Positions 63,286-64,000 of a stretch of DNA of 64,000 nt are shown piece by piece. The notes under the pieces are model-generated. The model did not search any database. It had not been told where the DNA came from and saw nothing but the letters and a program-made list of their open reading frames with translations. Every line of letters starts with the position of its first letter. The stretch's first letter is position 1. Both the position numbers and the translations under genes were made by a program. This DNA comes from Citrobacter sp. Marseille-Q6884 (GTDB taxonomy: Bacteria > Pseudomonadota > Gammaproteobacteria > Enterobacterales > Enterobacteriaceae). The stretch is from positions 124,001-188,000 of the forward strand of contig NZ_CAMDRE010000003.1 of the NCBI RefSeq assembly GCF_945906775.1, in the 5' to 3' direction.

Positions 63286-64000
63286 GGCACTGTTGCAAAG
63301 TTAGCGATGAGGCAGCCTTTTGTCTTATTCAAAGGCCTTACATTTCAAAAACTCTGCTTACCAGGCGCATTTCGCCCAGGGGATCACCATAATAAAATGC
63401 TGAGACCTGGCCTTTGCGTAGTGCACGCATCACCTCAATACCTTTGATGGTGGCGTAAGCCGTCTTCATGGATTTAAATCCCAGCGTGGCGCCGATTATC
63501 CGTTTCAGTTTGCCATGATCGCATTCAATCACGTTGTTCCGGTACTTAATCTGTCGGTGTTCAACGTCAGACGGGCACCGGCCTTCGCGTTTGAGCAGAG
63601 CAAGCGCGCGACCATAGGCGGGCGCTTTATCCGTGTTGATGAATCGCGGGATCTGCCACTTCTTCACGTTGTTGAGGATTTTACCCAGAAACCGGTATGC
63701 AGCTTTGCTGTTACGACGGGAGGAGAGATAAAAATCGACAGTGCGGCCCCGGCTGTCGACAGCCCGGTACAGATACGCCCAGCGGCCATTGACCTTCACG
63801 TAGGTTTCATCCATGTGCCACGGGCAAAGATCGGAAGGGTTACGCCAGTACCAGCGCAGCCGTTTTTCCATTTCAGGCGCATAACGCTGAACCCAGCGGT
63901 AAATCGTGGAGTGATCGACATTCACTCCGCGTTCAGCCAGCATCTCCTGCAGCTCACGGTAACTGATGCCGTATTTGCAGTACCAGCGTACGGCCCACAG
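63286..64000 (-). mobile_element. IS26, copy 5, running off the right edge
   Basis: Starts with GGCACTGTTGCAAAG and fits IS26 for the remaining 715 bp; about 105 bp of the 820 are outside the window. It carries base differences from the other copies, including one that changes Ala to Val (GQVSAFYYG). The left flank is GTGCAACG. Confidence 0.95.
63338..64000 (-). CDS. tnpA: IS26 transposase, partial at the edge
   Basis: C-terminal 221 or so residues with the full DDE core; the first codons lie beyond 64000. GQVSAF replaces GQASAF of the other copies near the C-terminus. Confidence 0.95.
   Translation of the reverse strand: MWAVRWYCKYGISYRELQEMLAERGVNVDHSTIYRWVQRYAPEMEKRLRWYWRNPSDLCPWHMDETYVKVNGRWAYLYRAVDSRGRTVDFYLSSRRNSKAAYRFLGKILNNVKKWQIPRFINTDKAPAYGRALALLKREGRCPSDVEHRQIKYRNNVIECDHGKLKRIIGATLGFKSMKTAYATIKGIEVMRALRKGQVSAFYYGDPLGEMRLVSRVFEM

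Overview
The window looks like part of a large enterobacterial plasmid, most likely from Klebsiella or a close relative. The grounds are the IS26, IS1, IS5 and IS30 copies, a scrKYABR sucrose operon, a Tn21-type mer fragment, a VirB11-like remnant and several toxin-antitoxin modules. No replication gene, no complete transfer region and no antibiotic-resistance gene is visible, so the replicon type cannot be named.

Layout. (A) 1-8825 and (E) 47793-63285 are two arms of one backbone made of small, mostly leftward genes of unknown function. They carry a HNH endonuclease, a leucine-rich-repeat protein, a RES/Xre module, CcdAB, a NrdH-like glutaredoxin, a HAD-type phosphatase, a DinG-like helicase, a Lar-like protein and families of membrane paralogues. 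Both arms share an unusual promoter, TTCGTC - 16/17 bp - TATAAT-like, at ten places, and share a zinc-ribbon gene family. (B-D) 8826-47792 is a 39-kb insertion bounded by two directly oriented full IS26 copies and the same 8-bp sequence ATTGGCTC on the two outer sides, as expected for a target duplication.

Inside the insertion, from left to right: ferritin-like ftnB, IS5, a HigBA-type module, an IS110-family element, a truncated IS26, a DUF2254 membrane protein and a BCCT (BetT-like) transporter; then a patchwork of IS1/IS5 copies around a DsbA-like gene. Next is a nested Tn3-family region (25.2-32.5 kb): a Tn3-subgroup transposase with its 38-bp terminal repeat, merT/merR with a Tn21-type IRmer, a second broken tnpA, MntA/HepT, a cupin gene, a secreted PLD-family nuclease and a broken virB11-like gene. 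Then come a TIR-domain remnant cut by IS30, the complete sucrose operon with three identical ScrR-type operators, IS110/IS1 fragments, IS26, and five uncharacterised leftward genes.

How it works together: the insertion supplies sucrose uptake and catabolism, choline/betaine-type transport, iron storage and stabilising toxin-antitoxin modules. The mer genes are only a regulator and a transporter, so mercury resistance from this copy alone is unlikely. The backbone genes appear to be organised as short operons under one shared promoter type; what they do is unknown. A fifth IS26 runs off the right edge.
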